In this document: piece after piece, positions 24,591 through 36,404 of the stretch
How positions within the stretch are numbered: the stretch's first letter is position 1
Layout of the letters: every line of letters starts with the position of its first letter
Assembly (NCBI GenBank): GCA_949361645.1
Contig: OX442415.1
Coordinates: 22,487,790 to 22,551,789 of the forward strand
Length of the DNA: 64,000 nt
Direction: 5' to 3'
DNA from: Spongilla lacustris
Taxonomy: Eukaryota > Porifera > Demospongiae > Spongillida > Spongillidae
Translations under genes and position numbers: made by a program
The notes under the pieces: generated by a model
Told to the model about the DNA's origin: nothing
The model's input: the letters and a program-made list of their open reading frames with translations, nothing else
Database searches by the model: none

Positions 24591-24898
24591 TATTGACGAT
24601 CAAGATACTACTGTTCCTAAACGAAGAGCCGAAAACACTGCAAACTTGTCTTGCTCTAGATACCTTGATTCCTTCGGATGCATATGCAGCAATCTCCAGC
24701 TGTTACGGCAAGCTTATTGCATAACTGAATAGTGAGGTTTGTGACCATATCACTGCATGGCATTGTCATGAAAATTTTGGTCCAGACAAACACTTCGGCC
24801 GGACTCTATTAATTGTTTGGTACGACTAAAACCAGTCCGTGCATGCGCAACGCCAGTTAAATCACCTCAAACACGTGAAAACACAGTACAAGCAGAGA

Positions 24899-26552
24899 AT
24901 GTCGACAAATGAGAAAGAAGCGGTGAAGGAAAACTTAGTTGAAGACTTGGCTTACCAATATCGGCAGAAATAAAAATTAAAAATGAAGGGCGCAAAAGGT
25001 ATATTAGAAGGAAAGCAGCGAAATTTGTTGTGAGGGATGGAGAACTACTTTTAAAAAGATTAACATAGGGAAGAAGGTGACTACAGGAAGTTAGTATTAT
25101 GCTTACATTTTGCCGTGTTACAAACACGGAAGAACAGCCACATAATGATCCTACAGCTAGACATATGGGAGTGAAGCATACATTGAAAAGGATGAATGAG
25201 TAGTTTAGATGCTGACATCTGTCAGCATGCAAATAGGAAGCTCATCCACAATGCTCCTGAACTCTATCCTGTTCCAGTCAAGTCCCCATGGCATCACATA
25301 GGAATTGATTTTGTGGGACCCCTATTGAAGTCAGAATCTGGAAATCAGCATGTCTTAACTTTTAGCGATTATTTTTCGAAGTGCGTTGAAGCTGTTCCTC
25401 TTCCTTCAAAACATGCTTTTGGAATTGCGACTGCACTATTCAAGGTATTAATGCATTAGCTGTATTTGCTGTTACTCTAGTGCTGTGCAATTTAACCTCT
25501 ACCAGAAATATTAATACAGTTGTATAACATGAGTTCAGTATATTTATTGTGATATGCATGCGCTAATCCTTTTGATTACTTGCAATAGCTTTTCATGTTG
25601 ATGGGTTTGTCTAAAGTGATCACAACTGATAATGGAACAGAATAAAAAAATGATCTCAACAAACACCTGATGGAGCTACCACGGATTGATCAGAGATTTA
25701 CCACAGCATACACTGCATCATCCTCAGGTTTGAAGATGCATTGCTTCAAACATGGCCCTATAATATGGCCCTATACATGTACATGTACCAGCTTCCTTTC
25801 TAAATTGGTTAACACCCATGTGATCTGATTGTACTACGCATTTCTACTAAGATGTTGTAACTGCTATGATTATAATTCATTCAGGATGATCATTAAAATT
25901 CTATCATTTAAATGGATGCACAGAAATAATAATTATTATTATAAGGAGATATGCCTTGTATTCAATACCTTCCAGTAAATAGTTATGCCTTTTTATAGAC
26001 GTTTCTACATTTGAATTGATTAAATAGTTGAAACAACCCTGGGGGCAACTCATGTTTTCCTTACATGATAATTGGTACTAATTAATGGATACACATTTAA
26101 GTGTGCTTACTAATTGCAATTGTATACATTATTGAGCATGTCGACATAAAGATGCAGACAGAAGGTGTAAATGATATTCAAAGTTTTAACCTAAATACAT
26201 CTGACATTGAAAGAATAACAGATCAAAGGCTGGGTATCATAAAAGAAGCTAAAATCAATATTGACAAAGTACAATTCAAGCAAAAGCAAAACTACGATAC
26301 ATGTAGGATACATGCAAACCCCAAAGCTTATCAAGTAGGAGCTAAAGTCCTTAAGAAGGATTTTACAAGAAAAAAGAGAAAAGGTGGCAAGATGGATTAT
26401 TCATCATAACAAATAGCCTTGGAAAAGGTCTGTACTCCCTCACATCAGTTGAAAACCCTGCAAAGGTCATTAAGAGAGTTAATGGTGTTCACCTTACACC
26501 ATACCTTTCACCAATCACATCAAATTGTCATTCTGATAAATATGACAAATGA
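24899..26552 (+). pseudogene. Gypsy-type integrase-derived gene with intron
   Basis: Upstream sequence holds a possible Met start (MSTNEKEAVKENLVEDLA) and a remnant leading to CQHANRKL. The frame at 25196-25444 carries the integrase core (WHHIGIDFVGPL with the first catalytic Asp, then FSDYFSKCVEAVPL). The frame then meets gtattaatg, and 144 nt later continues after ttgcaatag with LFMLMGLSKVITTDNGTE, which contains the second Asp. This looks like a spliceosomal intron. A stop follows at once, and the Glu-containing helix is not recognisable. 26151-26552 gives the C-terminal part (QVGAKVLKKDFTRKKRKGG, then after a frame change GKGLYSLTS and VNGVHLTPYL). Probably a dead copy of an integrase-derived family. 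Confidence 0.65.
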
Positions 26553-27134
26553 TGATGGCTTTGGTGTTTATGTCAATATGGATGATTGTGTTAGGTGTGG
26601 CTTGGGTTAAACAAGATGATGCTACTGAGGAATATGATCAATCTGTTAAAGAACGTGGTTCTGAGCATGATGGTCTAAAGGAGATGATGAATTTGAAGGA
26701 GGCAACGATGGTTCTACATAAAATGTTTTGTGGTGATTCCGTAAAATATGACAGTGTAGGAGGACATGAAGGTTTAAGAAAAATGAAAAAGGTTGTTGTG
26801 ATCCACAAAACAATTGATGTTTCAAAACATTTGAAAAGGCTGCAGATGCAATAGTGGTGTAGCGCTCTGAACCTTGATTAGAACCTTGAACCCTGATCTT
26901 GTGTGCATGTGTGTATTGTCCTATATATGTATGTATTTGGTACCTACACCGCCAATCATTACCAATATTGGCTCAAGGATGATAAACACAAAAATCTTGG
27001 TACAATAATGATATGAAACATGACCCAATACTGACATATTATCTGTAATGTATCAATGTTGATCTAGTAACTTGGAACAGGTTGACAAAATCCTGGAACA
27101 ATAACTGGATACCATTTTTACATATCAATATTGG
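26553..27134. other. No supported gene
   Basis: A plus-strand ORF (26549-26854, acidic and Lys-rich, ending KHLKRLQMQ) continues directly from the integrase-like C-terminus and may be its decayed 3' part. Nothing else was recognised. Confidence 0.35.
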
Positions 27135-27295
27135 TTTTGGGAAAGGGGGGGTCCGATAAATATATTCACAACTGGGGGAGGGTACGGGAGGGGGCGTGCC
27201 CCCCGTGACAGCAAGGGGGTCTGGGGGAGCGCTGATAGCTCCCCCAGTGGGGTCTGGGGTGAAGCCCCAGCCGCTTTTTGCTTTTGCGTTTATTT
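27135..27295 (-). repeat. Dispersed GC-rich element, copy 2
   Basis: Reverse-complement relative of 2090-2235: 'ctggggcttcaccccagac', then 'cagcgctcccccagac' and a G/C-rich end. Flanked on the left by gggggggtccg, a phrase also found at 27795. Confidence 0.7.
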
Positions 27296-27789
27296 AGCAT
27301 GAAATTCACAGTGATTTCCAATGCAAACATCATGCGATTACTAGAGCCTGCGCTTGCATGGATAGCGACGAGAAAACTCTTCATTTTTCACAATGCTACG
27401 GTTCCTACTGCTACTTCGTGACGCAAAGCTTTTGTGAATTTGTGACCGAAGCGTGCACGTGGCCATGCACCAGCTACATGTCGGTCTATAAACGACTCAT
27501 GCACGTTTCTACTATTGTATTAGTACTTTTAGTTTGTTTAGCTCTATAGCTACGGTAATAACCTGTATTCAAAAAGAATCTGAGATCCATCCTCACATGC
27601 ACCATTCGATCGCGATCGCGCGATTAAATACTAATTAACCACACATGCAAAATTAAATTTCGTTAATAGGAAGATTTAGTTAGATCGATTTAGATCCCAC
27701 TTGGCTAGAACGATGTGCAAGCCTGCAAATCCAAGGACGGTAACATGCAGAACGCTGGATAGATTACAGTATGCATTACGTCATTCTTC

Positions 27790-27855
27790 ATATAGGAAAG
27801 GGGGGGTCCGGACCCCTGGACCCCCCCCCCCCCCCCCCTAAATCCGCCACTGAAT
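27790..27855. repeat. Transposon-end-like G/C palindrome
   Basis: ggggggg + tccggacccctgg + a 20-nt C run + taaatccgccactg. The G run and C run are an inverted pair around a short palindrome. The cgccactg phrase is common at the ends of invertebrate DNA transposons. Confidence 0.55.
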
Positions 27856-28585
27856 TTATAGCACCACATACACATTTCATCACCGTATTTAAGGCTTATC
27901 GAAAGCGCAGGCTTGCAATACAGGAAGAGAAAGAACTCTCAGTGATCCCGCCCTTTCAGCTATCCCACCGTCAAATGTTAGTGGAGCCAAACTTGTACAC
28001 ATGCAACTTTGTAAGCATACCATGGGCTCTGCGAGTGCAGGCAAGTCATCAGGCGACTTATTCTTGATTATGCATACATGTCAAAGCTTACATGAAAGCT
28101 AGTGTTTAAAGTATTTGTTGATGATTTTCTAATAATCTGTTTTGTTTCAATAATTACTGTTTGAATTCCTAATAATTTGACGGGCATGCACGGCCATTCC
28201 TCTGTCAGCAGCAAGTGTGTAAGTGATCATTACGTATGGCCTCTAGTGAAAGCTTCTACAGTGACTACACACGGTGAAAAGTTGTTGGAAGCTTCTAGAC
28301 ATGGAGCCGCTTCACGGATTTGTTGTTAGCTACTATATAGTGCTGTTCTCTGTGTGAATCGGTAAGATAGTGATTGTGTCGGTCTCATTCATTTTAGTGA
28401 TATTTAGCTTGCCAAGTTCTTTGAATTCGTTCATCTTGTACCTCTTATTAGAGCACATCTGGGTAGTTGCCGTTGAGAAAAATTGGGGGAAAAAGAGAAA
28501 GCGATGGAAATAGACAGCTTACATGAAAACAAGGTGTTGTATTTGAGTTGGATGTGTTTGACCAGAGGTATTTCTCTGGTATGGC

Positions 28586-28860
28586 TACATAAGTTGACTT
28601 GATAACAGCATTTATTTTGTGGAATTCACAGAGGTTAACACTTTTGGATATCAAAACACCAGTGCGTTTGGTGTTGTCGTTGTGACTTGGATGCATGTGG
28701 CTATGTGAGTTGACTTGATAACAGCATTTATGGAATTCACACAGGTTCACTCTTTTGGATATCTAAACACTCGTGCGCTTGGTATTGTCGTTTAAGGAGT
28801 TATGTGACTTAGATGTGAGTTGAAATAGTAATGGTGTTTATTTGCAAATATACTCAGGGT
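28586..28860. repeat. About 117-bp tandem duplication, 2.4 copies
   Basis: gttgacttgataacagcatt ... ggaattcacagaggtt ... cttttggatatc ... gtgcgtttggt recurs from 28592 at about 28709, with a decayed third start at about 28812. No coding potential in either strand beyond short ORFs. Confidence 0.75.
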
Positions 28861-29566
28861 AGTGATTTGTCACACAACTTTCCAAATGACCATTGACACT
28901 GCAAGGTATGTGAACATGTGTGGTGTTAATGCTTATGCTATCCAGCACAGGGTTGTACATAGACCATTGAGACTGTTGAGTGGATGCAAAGTGTCTGTCC
29001 ATTGCTCCGATGGAGTACATGTATGCTACTTCGAGGACATGGTGATTGCAGTGCTAATAGAACAAGGGACTGAATAGAATAGTTTATTGTGATGCTTCAA
29101 ACAATTTATATTGTTTCAATAAAAGTTTCAATGCCTAAAAGGAGGTAATATTGATGACTGGATCAACACTTTATCAGACCATCCTTAGGAGCAAAACGTT
29201 CTGGAGACTTCAAATCATTGAAGTCAAAGAAAATGAAGCCAGAAGCTATTTGGAGCCGGGAGGTAACCTGACTTCGATTCAAGGATGAAATACAGATTCC
29301 TGATGCCAATGAGAGAATTAAGCTGGCTGTGATGGGTTTGTCTAATGTACATCAGTGTTACATCAATATTGCGTACACATGTTTGGGTCATGTTCCACCA
29401 AAACATTGAACCAATACTGTTATGCATATTGTATATAATAAGGATGATATCATCCTGCTCCAATAATGAGTCAGTATTGGTCCAATTGTTGATTCCTTGC
29501 TGTGTATACACATGATCCTTTTGTTGATACTAGTCTGCAGATTTCACTAGTGTCAGGAGTTGGTTC

Positions 29567-30178
29567 ATGAATGCCAAACAGTCCAAGACCTCGGGAACAC
29601 CGATCATCAGACAAGAACAGCAGATAGTAAGGATGAGTGGGCGCCCACCTCCACGGATATCAGAGATGACGGACCTAACACTCTGGCTAACACGGTTTGA
29701 GCTATATGTTCGCCAGGCAAAGATCCCCGAAGACCAATGAACGTGTGAGCTTTTGTCGCTGCTGGAGGACACACCTTTCCGTATTGTTACACAACAAGGG
29801 TTGGCTGTCTCTAGACTACCAAGCAGTTGTTCGCTGTCTGAAGGACCAATACTACCCCAACAGAAACGAACTCGAGTGGCAGTTTAAGTTGCAGCAGTGT
29901 ACGCAGAGGACTGACAAAAAATTGGGCGAATTTGTCAGGGTACTGACTGAGCTAGCTGATAAGGCACATCCTCAATGGTCCACGGAGCAGTGACAGCAAA
30001 TGGTGAGAAATCATTTTATCCAAGGCATTCACTCTCCCACTGTCCAGCTGAAGTTAATGCGCAAAATGCCAGCAACGCTTGCTGAGGCGCTAAAGCAGCC
30101 ACACAACAGAAACTGCGCAGAAAGGATTGCACAAAGAAAGGAGTATGCACGAATCCTTGGCTGTCGAACACCTTGAGG
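29567..30178 (+). pseudogene. gag-like region
   Basis: Opens with ATG (MNAKQSKTSGTPIIRQEQQ), then LTLWLTRFELYVRQAKIPED, and after a frame change WLSLDYQAVVRCLKDQYYP, LGEFVRVLTELADKA and NHFIQGIHSPTVQLKLM. The pattern fits a retrotransposon capsid domain. A TGA after PQWSTEQ and at least one frameshift break it. No CCHC knuckle was found downstream. Confidence 0.6.
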
Positions 30179-30435
30179 GGGAGGCGGAAGCTACTGTGTC
30201 TACTCTGGAGCCTGTCAAGTGCACACTTCCCACTATGAAGCAGTTGACCAGGCAACGTCAGGAGTCGGAGGCTGCAATATGACAATTACAGAAACAGTTG
30301 GAGCAATTGAAGACGCCTGTCAGACTAGCAGCCACTAGGCCCAAGAAGGAGTACACCACTTGGGAAAGCAGGGTGGTAGCACCACTTGGAACTGCCCTCA
30401 TTGGAGGACAGGGAAAGGGAGGGACAGTGTAGCAG

Positions 30436-30551
30436 TGGTAAGCTCAACATTGATGGTGATAGGTACTGTTACAGGATACAGCACCAAACTGCTGTTGGAC
30501 ACTGTGTCAGCAGTTACACTGATAAGGGAGGATGTATGGAAGGAGTTTTAA
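30436..30551 (+). pseudogene. Retropepsin remnant with altered active site
   Basis: KLLLDTVSAVTLIREDVW matches the aspartic protease core, in which D-T-G is expected. The third active-site residue is Val here, so catalysis would be lost. A frame change separates it from the reverse transcriptase. Confidence 0.65.
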
Positions 30552-30930
30552 TGGTAAAGGATACAATTTGGAAGCACCAGTACAAACAGTGGCAACAGAC
30601 AATGGTGAAAAACAGGGCAATGTGCATTGGTGATTAAAGTCAGCTGTGCACATGTTGTTAATAGTTAGAAGCCTTACTCAAGAGTGCCTTCTTGGGGCTG
30701 ATTTTTTGTCTCAACATGATTCTGTTCTGGACATGCAGCAAGAGGTGTTGTATGCGGGTGGGCAACACAAGTACACATGTGATATGAGCATGTTGATAAT
30801 ACTGTCCATGGCAGAGAACAATGAGATACCACCCTATTGCCAGATACATCTTCCAGTAACAATACATGTAGATGTACAGATCAGTTAGCTCTTTTGGAGC
30901 CACTTTATAAATTCATGGAACAACATTGTC

Positions 30931-31963
30931 TTGTCGTGGCATATTCCTTGTCTCAGGCAAGTTCCTCAAAGACAGGAATTCATTCTTAATCCTTCAGCAG
31001 AAACTGTGACGGTCCACAAGGGTGAGAAGGTGGCGATTGCAAGGCCCATCAGCCATACTGTGTGTAGCATGATGCAGGAGCCTGTAAACATCACAGCAAA
31101 GGCTGGAGTGGAAGGCATGGTCGCCCTCATGATACGTGGTGCTGACAAGCTGTCCGAAAAGGAAAGCAATGCCACAGCATCACTGTTGCTGGAGTTCAAG
31201 GATGTGATTACAGTAGGGGAGAACAATTTTGGCCATACCAGCCTAGTGTACCATTCGATTGACATAGGGAGCAGTAAGCCAGTATGTCAGCAGGCTAGAT
31301 GACTACCTGTTCACCAGAAGCAGGAGGTTCATGAGTTAATGGATGATATGCTGTCATGTGGGGTTATTGAACCTAGTAATAATCCCTGGGCATCCCCCAT
31401 TGTGTTAGACAGGGGGAAAAATGGGTTCACGCTGTTTTGTGAGGATTTTCAGAAGGTGAATGACTGCACCCGTAAGGATGCCCAGCCTCTCCCCAGACTT
31501 GACGATACATTCATTGGATGCCCTGGGGGTGCTCGCTACTTTTCAACCATAGATTTGGCTAGTGGCTACTGGCAGGTTGCTGTTACCCCTGGGGATAAGG
31601 AAATAACTGCATTTGTAACCCCATATGGCCCCTACCAGTTTAAGATTATGCCCTTCGGGATCTGCAATGCCCCAGCCAGATTCCAAACAATTATGGAATG
31701 TGTTATAGTAGGGCTTCGATCATTGGACATCCTGTCTGGTATATTTGGATGAAATAATTGTATTTAGTGATACTGTCCATGAGTATTTGCAGCAGTTTAG
31801 GGATATTTTACTTCATTTTAAGGGTGCTGGTTTACAGGTTAAACCAACCAAATGCCACCTCCTGCAGAGTCGTGTGTCATATTTGGGGCATGTAATATCA
31901 GACCAGGGAATTTCAACTGATCTTGAGAAGGTGAAATTTGTTGCAGACTGGCCTGTGCCTTAA
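30931..31963 (+). pseudogene. Reverse transcriptase remnant (YLDE)
   Basis: Frames at 30931-31302, 31339-31752 and 31745-31963 cover the fingers and palm: CGVIEPSNNPWASPIVL, then ARYFSTIDLASGYWQVAV with the first catalytic Asp, TPYGPYQFKIMPFGICNAPA, then LVYLDEIIVFSD. The usual YLDD box reads YLDE, which removes one catalytic Asp. The frame shifts once just before this box and a TGA separates the first two frames. Confidence 0.85.
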
Positions 31964-32099
31964 GTCAGAAGCAGCTATAATGCTTTCTGGGTTTAGCCTT
32001 TTATTACCAATGCTTCATCAAGGGTTTTGCCCAAGTAGCTGCCCCTCTCTATACCTTCACACAAAAAGGGAGGAATGGATATGGATCCAGGAGTGTACA

Positions 32100-32695
32100 T
32101 AGTGAGGCCTTCTTTGAATTAAAGAAGCCGTTGTTGTCTGCATCTATTTTGTCGTATCCAAACTTTCAGTTACAGTTTGTGGTTGATACAGATACAAGTG
32201 GGGAAGGGTTGGGAGCTGTACTTTCGCACACAGTTGGTGGTCATGAACATGTTTTGCAAGTAGTGTCTTGTCAAGGAATGAGTGGAAATATTGTGCCACC
32301 CGGCGAATGATGCTGGCTCTGGTGTGGGCAGTCCACCACTTCAGGTCATACCTCTATTGGCTTTTTGTGTTCATTCTTGAGTCAGTATATAATGTGGGTA
32401 CATTTGCAAAAAAATATCTTTGGTGTAGGTGAATTGCTGATCGTTGCTCTGCGGCACAGTACTACGCGTTCGACGTATAGGCTGTATAGACAGGATAGGA
32501 TAGTATCTGCCACAGAAACAGTTTCAAATCAGGACGGATCACAGCTGCTTGAAGTGGCTTCATAGTTTTAAAGAGCCAATAGGACAAGTGGCCATGTGGC
32601 TTGAAGCCATTGCTGAGTTTAACTATAAAGTCATACATCGACGTCCAGGTAAACTGCACAGCAATGCAGATAGTCTGTCACACAGCATGTGTGGC
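32100..32695 (+). pseudogene. RNase H region, split by an insertion
   Basis: 32100-32365 holds FFELKKPLLSASILSYP and VVDTDTSGEGLGAVLS. The frame is then lost in about 150 bp of foreign sequence and resumes at about 32530 with RTDHSCLKWLHSFKEPIGQ, FNYKVIHRRPGKLHSNAD and SLSHSM. The two halves would abut if the insertion were absent. Confidence 0.75.
32373..32522 (-). mobile_element. LTR-like fragment inserted in RNase H, copy 2
   Basis: Reverse complement matches 7884-8040, from tgtggcagatactatcc to atatactgactca. It interrupts the gypsy RNase H frame, so it arrived after that element. No clear target duplication is visible. Confidence 0.7.
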
Positions 32696-32925
32696 AGTGT
32701 GGGACACAGTTGAGTGAGGGTGAGGATTCAGTAATAGGGTCTGTAGGAGTAGCCTCAACTGAGATCATCCTACCTGTGTGGTCCAGTGATGAGATTAGGC
32801 AGCACCAAGATGAAGATGATGATTTGAAAAAAGTAATTGATTGTTTGCAGAATAATAATTTTCCAGACAGGTGTCCGCCTATTGCCAGTTGGAAACTCAA
32901 GTCTCTGTGGCCTCAATGAAGGAAC

Positions 32926-34062
32926 TTGGTGTTGACAGAAGGCATTTTGTATCGCCAGTGGAAAGACATTCCTGGAAGGGGGGGGGGGAGGGGGGGCAGA
33001 TATAGACGCCTTCAGCTGGTTCTTCCATCAGTCTGGGTACCAGACATCCTGTACAGACTTCACAACTCCATTATTGGAGGACATCTGGGAACAAGAAAGT
33101 CACATAGGCCAAGGCAATGACGGGATGTAGAGCAATGGTGTAGTAAGTGTTTAGTGTGTAATTCATGCATAAGAGGAGGGCACCGTTGGGCTCTTACCAG
33201 AAGCTCCACGTGGTAGTAAGTATATTTTAGTGGTGGATGATTACTTTAGTAAGTGGAAGGGAGCCTACCCATTGAAGAATGTGGAAGCTAGCTCAGTTGC
33301 CCGGGTTTTTGTTAATGACTTTGTATGTTGATTTGAGGTGCCTGAGTACTTTCCACACAGACCAAGGAAGCAAGTTTGAGTCTGCCTTGAATATGTCAAC
33401 TACTTGGTGTGCAGAAGACATGAATAAACCCTTACCATTCACAGTCAAATGGGTTGGTTGAGAGATTTAATAACACTGTCCTGGAGATGCTGAGTATGGG
33501 ATGAAGTCAAATGGGACCTACTATTGCCATCTCTTCTTTTGGCTTATCCTACCAGTGTTCATGAAACAACAGATACTACACCCTTCAGTTTAATGTTCGG
33601 ACGAGATCCACGCCTTCCAGAGGATATCTGGAACTACTTGGTGTGCAGAAGACATGAATAAACCCTTACCATTCACAGTCAAATGGGTTGGTTGAGAGAT
33701 TTAATAACACTGTCCTGGAGATGCTGAGTATGGGATGAAGTTAAATGGGACCTACTATTGCCATCTCTTCTTTTGGCTTATCCCACCAGTGTTCATGAAA
33801 CAACAGATGCTACACCCTTCAGTTTAATGTTCGGACGAGATCCACGCCTTCCAGAGGATATCATGTATGGTATCCCACCTGCGTCGCCTGAACACTACAG
33901 CCAGACCTTGGTAGGGAGGATGACGAGAGCTTTCCAGCTGGTCCAGGAGAAGGCCAGAAGAAAACAGAATCACCAGAAGGAGGTGTATGACAGAACAATC
34001 AGGGATCACCCATACGTGGTAGATGATATTGTATTTCTTCGTAGCTCAGTGGTCCCATTGTA
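32926..34062 (+). pseudogene. Gypsy integrase remnant
   Basis: Contains an HHCC-like N-terminus (SIIGGHLGTRKSH, then CLVCNSC), a core start (ILVVDDYFSKWKGAYPLKN), sequence near the second Asp decayed to TDQGS in another frame, and the C-terminal part PSLLLAYPTSVHETTDATPF, then LMFGRDPRLPED and YVVDDIVFL. Stops and frame changes are frequent, and the core is duplicated in tandem. Confidence 0.75.
33399..33862 (+). repeat. 234-bp tandem duplication inside integrase
   Basis: 33399-33628 and 33633-33862 are almost identical (actacttggtgtgcagaaga ... cttccagaggatatc) at an offset of 234 bp, with about three single-base differences. Such low divergence means the duplication is much younger than the decay of the element. 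Confidence 0.92.
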
Positions 34063-36404
34063 ATAACATGCAGACCATGTTTAGCAGCCTGCAAAGATTT
34101 GTCCAGGTGGTGGACTACTTTTGGCAAGGTCGGACCACTTTTGGTTGCTAAAAGTGGTCCACCCGGACTACATTTAGGTGGGACCACTCTTGCCGCAACA
34201 GTATTTCTTCAGAATGCTTAATTGTAATTTGGTCACCAGACGCTTTCAAAATATATACATCCCCTTGTTAACATCACACAAATATATCAGTTTTAGTTAA
34301 AAGCTCGAGATGATCTGAGGCACAATTTGTGACAAAGGAATCAGATTTAAAGACCTTGGCAAGGGGTATAGGGCACAAAGATTGAGCATCAATTGCTCGA
34401 CAAGAAAGAATGCGGTACTGAAAATCATAACAAAGAATGTACAGAAGGAGATAAAACACTTGACTAGTACGAACAGTAGTGCAATATTTGTACCAACCCT
34501 GTTGCCTTACTCACTTTTCATGGGATAAAGATCTACAAGCCCATGCACCTACTCCTCATAACCTCATTAAAGGAAGAAGCAGGCCCACTAAAGCAACTGA
34601 TAAACGATAAACAACATTCAAAGACTACAGCTAGTAGACATGTCTCTAATGACACATGCAGTTATGGGTGTTTGTGCATCATTTTTACTCCAGCATAAAA
34701 ATCACCATGTAAACCTCATCCCAGAAGGTTATATCACTTCTTAATAGTGGTCATGCTTCAGCGCAGGTATTATATATGCTACACTGTTGTACTAACTAAT
34801 TGTACTCTTTTATGGACATCCAATATAGACTTCAGCGAATGTTGTTATGCCTGTCACGCAGACGTACTCTTTCATTGCTGGATGCTTTTGGCAAGAGTCA
34901 TGCATGATGAAGAAGTGATTAAATGGCATGAGAATATGAAATTATATCAATAGTCTATGAGGTGCATGAAATATTGACACTGTAGCACTGCATGCATGCA
35001 TGCATGCATGCAGTCATGTATGCTTATGGTTTCCTGCATGCCTTTCCTTTAGCACATGACAATAGTAAAGGACGAATTGTCAGTTGCTAAGCTACCAGAC
35101 CCAAAAATTAGCACAGCATTTCCGCAACTTGTCGAATCTGAAGAGTTGTCAATGAATAGGATTCAAGATGACGAAAGTAGTTCACAATGCCCCAGTCTAT
35201 TGCTTTTAATGAGTCTGTTAGTGTTACAGAAAGTATAATACAGCGCAACTGCAACCAAGTTCTGTTATCACCAATGAACCCACTGCTGATATGCGGCCGG
35301 ATGTAGATAGTTCAGTTTCTTCAGTAATTGATAGCAACTCTTCGTCACCTTCCAGTGCTCCAACCTATTCTTAGTGTACATCCAATGATTCTTAATATGC
35401 AACAACTGATGATGATAACTTGGCAGACAGTGCTATTACATCTAATCTTGCCAATGTCACAACATACGAACTAGTGGATGACAATTTGAGATGAGGTATG
35501 ATCAACAGACTCAATCTCATCACTTTTTTCTGTAAAGGATTGTATCGATCTCTCTTTGTTTGAACAGCAATAAGGTCAAACTTCCAGACATAAAGACTAG
35601 TACCAGTACTGATGAAACACAGACTGCAAACAAATTCACAACCCATCTTTGTCATATTCTTAGAATGTTCTTTTCATAGTTGGGAAAGACGTTGAAGCAA
35701 TACATACAACATGAATTTTCCAACCAAATGGCTGCAAAGTCTGAAGTAGTAATTATAAGTTGGTAGGTTTAGTTTTTGACAGTAAATTAACCATATACTT
35801 ATTAAAATCTGGACATGCAGGTACCTCTGGGGATCATAACTAAAAGTGAGCAAAAGTATAAAGATATGCTTCAAATCCTTGATTAACTATACAAGACAGT
35901 ATGCCAAAACTACCTCATAAACAGTAACTGTGCCGATTAAAAATGTGTTTTACTGGCATATACATATACATGTAATACACACACATGTTGTAGGTGTGTC
36001 TTGAATTCGAAGGTGTTGAAGTATCATCGTTCTTCTACATTGGTCTGTGTTCCTGAAGTAATATCTTTCATACGTGTGGATATTTCCACTATATCCGAAT
36101 CATTCAATAAAAAATTCCGTCCCTATATGTAAATTTAATCTGATCATGATGTATCGACTAATGCATGGCTAGCTCGAAAGACCTCTTGTCATCCAAGCTT
36201 GTGAAAGTTTTTCGACCTTGTGAACCAAGTTTTGTCGCCTGTATTATTATAAACTGTTAGTAACTAAGATACTCAAGCTCCATGCAAAGCATTTCACGTT
36301 TAGTATTTTGTGTGTAAGTTCAATCCCATATTGTCCGCCACCACTCCCCAACACAGGTATCATCAATGTGCATGGTACTTTTTATGTTTCTGAGTCACCA
36401 TTAA
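34063..36404. other. Repeat-derived or non-coding; decayed acidic ORF
   Basis: 34110-34185 has inverted ggaccacttttgg / ctaaaagtggtcc arms. 34988-35012 is a (catg)n run. 35056-35515 shows Ser/Asp-rich coding-like sequence broken by stops (LPDPKISTAFPQLVESEE; MRPDVDSSVSSVIDSNSS; TTDDDNLADSAITSNLANV). It may be a dead gene or retroelement 3' part. No family was recognised. Confidence 0.4.

Larger units (their letters stand above)
27296..29500. other. Non-coding between repeats
   Basis: Apart from the palindrome at 27790 and the tandem duplication at 28586, no gene was recognised. Short ORFs lack domains and splice context. Confidence 0.45.
29567..34062 (+). mobile_element. Degenerate Ty3/gypsy retrotransposon
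   Basis: Order gag, protease, reverse transcriptase, RNase H, integrase is preserved on the plus strand, as in Ty3/gypsy elements. Every domain is interrupted by stops or frame changes, so the copy is inactive. No flanking LTR pair or primer-binding site was identified. Integrase ends near 34062. It may lie inside a host intron, because Kelch exons on the other strand flank it. Confidence 0.88.

Noticed and set aside
24867..25232. 121-residue minus-strand ORF with hydrophobic residues
   Set aside because: It is antisense to the upstream part of the integrase-derived gene and has no recognisable family.
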